Assembly: GCA_017992055.1 (NCBI GenBank)
Contig: JAGOPK010000003.1
Coordinates: 186,001-250,000 of the forward strand
Reading direction: 5' to 3'
Length of the DNA stretch: 64,000 bases
Origin: Burkholderiaceae bacterium
Lineage (GTDB): Bacteria > Pseudomonadota > Gammaproteobacteria > Burkholderiales > Burkholderiaceae_C
Position numbers and translations under genes: made by a program. Positions 63,066-64,000 of the stretch are shown piece after piece. How positions within the stretch are numbered: position 1 is the first letter of the stretch; the number at the start of each line of letters is the position of its first letter. The notes under the pieces are model-generated. The model was not told the origin of the DNA, did not search any database, and was given only the letters and a program-made list of their open reading frames with translations.

Positions 63066-64000
63066 TCACTTCGCGAAGAGCATCAGGTGCTCGACCACCG
63101 GGCCGAGCGCCAGGGCTGGCACATAGTTCAGCAGGCCGACCAGCAGTACGGTGCCGATCAGCAGCACGACGAACAGCGGGCCGTGGGTGGGCAGCGTGCC
63201 GCCGGTGACCTCCAGCCGCTTCTTCGCGGCCAGCGCGCCGGCGATGGCCAGCACCGGCACGATGACGCCGAAGCGGCCGAACCACATGGCCAGCGCCAGC
63301 AGCACGTTGTAGAAGGGCGTGTTGGCGGACAGCCCTGCGAACGCACTGCCGTTGTTGTTGGCCGCCGAGGAAAGGGCGTACAGGATCTCGGTGAAGCCGT
63401 GGGGACCGGGATTGGCAATGCCGGCGCGGCCGGCATCGGCCAGCACGGCGAGCGCCGTGCCCAGCAGCACCAGCAGCGGCGTCACGAGGATGGCGATCGA
63501 CACCATCTTCATCTCATGCGCCTCGATCTTCTTGCCGAGGTACTCGGGCGTGCGGCCGATCATCAGCCCGGCGATGAACACCGCCAGCATGGCGAACACC
63601 AGCATGCCGTACAGACCGGACCCGACACCGCCGAAGATCACCTCGCCCAGCTGCATCAGCACCAGCGGCACCGCGCCGCCCAGCGGCGTGAAGCTGTCGT
63701 GCATCGCATTGACGGCGCCACAGCTGGCCGCCGTGGTGATGGTCGCGAACAGGGCACTCGCCTGGATGCCGAAGCGCACCTCCTTGCCCTCCATGTTGCC
63801 GCCGGCCTGGCCGGCACCGGCCTGCTGGTCCACGCCCAGCGCCGCCAGTGCCGGGTTGCCCTGCTGTTCGGCCGCGGTGGTGGCCACCACGGCGACCACG
63901 AACACCAGCGCCATCGCCGCCAGCACCGCCCAGCCCTGGCGCGGATCACCGACCATGCGGCCGAACACGAAGCACAGCGCCGTCGGGATCAGCAGGATCG
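63066..64000 (-). CDS. kdpA: KdpA, potassium-binding channel subunit (start cut by window edge)
   Basis: The last ~311 codons of KdpA, open to the right edge with no stop; the first in-frame ATG in the window (63968) is internal. It contains the KdpA pore region [17 protein letters not shown] and the later repeat [17 protein letters not shown], both potassium-filter-bearing segments, and [15 protein letters not shown]. It forms the channel-like subunit of the Kdp ATPase. kdpF, if present, lies further right. Confidence 0.96.
   Translation of the reverse strand, partial: ILLIPTALCFVFGRMVGDPRQGWAVLAAMALVFVVAVVATTAAEQQGNPALAALGVDQQAGAGQAGGNMEGKEVRFGIQASALFATITTAASCGAVNAMHDSFTPLGGAVPLVLMQLGEVIFGGVGSGLYGMLVFAMLAVFIAGLMIGRTPEYLGKKIEAHEMKMVSIAILVTPLLVLLGTALAVLADAGRAGIANPGPHGFTEILYALSSAANNNGSAFAGLSANTPFYNVLLALAMWFGRFGVIVPVLAIAGALAAKKRLEVTGGTLPTHGPLFVVLLIGTVLLVGLLNYVPALALGPVVEHLMLFAK

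Overview
The window is about 70% GC and densely packed. No stretch longer than about 260 bases lacks a gene, and I see no rRNA, tRNA, CRISPR array, insertion sequence or prophage. Four features together suggest a soil or freshwater betaproteobacterium of the order Burkholderiales: many Bug-type tricarboxylate-transporter binding proteins, a PEP-CTERM protein, a homoprotocatechuate (hpa) operon, and Liv-type transporters next to aromatic oxygenase genes. A family close to Rubrivivax, Leptothrix or Ideonella seems likely, but this is inferred from gene content and base composition only.

Layout. (1) 1-7346, + strand: the end of a filamentous-haemagglutinin-type exoprotein, then an ExbB-like proton channel fused to extracytoplasmic domains, two ExbD proteins, a TonB-like protein, a porin and a secreted coiled-coil protein. 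(2) 7443-8251: a Phd/PIN toxin-antitoxin pair facing a 30-codon ORF whose promoter overlaps a near-perfect LexA (SOS) box. (3) 8251-12747: an acyl-CoA synthetase, a Liv-type binding protein and a nitronate monooxygenase in one leftward operon, divergent from a PadR regulator. (4) 12773-16093: a glycosyltransferase/methyltransferase pair, a YkvA-like membrane protein and a PEP-CTERM protein. (5) 16106-27083: hpaR and a nearly complete homoprotocatechuate meta-cleavage operon (G1, G2, E, D, F, H, I), with two Bug proteins, a class II aldolase-like gene and a semialdehyde dehydrogenase that can take succinic semialdehyde to succinate. The HpaBC hydroxylase is not in the window. (6) 27165-31093: a ribbon-helix-helix-like protein with its own palindromic promoter, a secreted metalloprotease-like protein, a diguanylate cyclase and a LysR regulator.

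(7) 31349-49502 is the most interesting metabolic region: seventeen rightward genes behind the LysR regulator. They encode an unusual flavoprotein, a DUF1302/DUF1329/YCF48/RND envelope module, a SnoaL-like protein, an alpha/beta hydrolase, an extradiol-type VOC dioxygenase, a Rieske ferredoxin, a flavin monooxygenase, an MFS transporter, a cyclase, a cupin, a Bug protein, an SDR, an FAH hydrolase and an epimerase-like dehydrogenase. The content fits hydroxylation, ring cleavage and hydrolysis of a hydrophobic aromatic compound, but I cannot assign the substrate. (8) 49515-56750, leftward: livJ-H-M-G-F, a MarR regulator, and a VanB/VanA-type reductase and Rieske oxygenase, largely with overlapping start and stop codons, so probably one operon. 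(9) 56916-64000, leftward: kdpA (cut by the window edge), kdpB, kdpC, kdpD and kdpE for high-affinity potassium uptake.

Regulatory sites visible in the DNA include the LexA box (8204-8219), HpaR-type repeats (16622-16716), a 21-bp palindrome over the promoter of the ribbon-helix-helix gene (27104-27124), and a motif AACT-N2-TTGCAWT shared by the PadR/nitronate-monooxygenase intergenic region and the liv/van promoter region.
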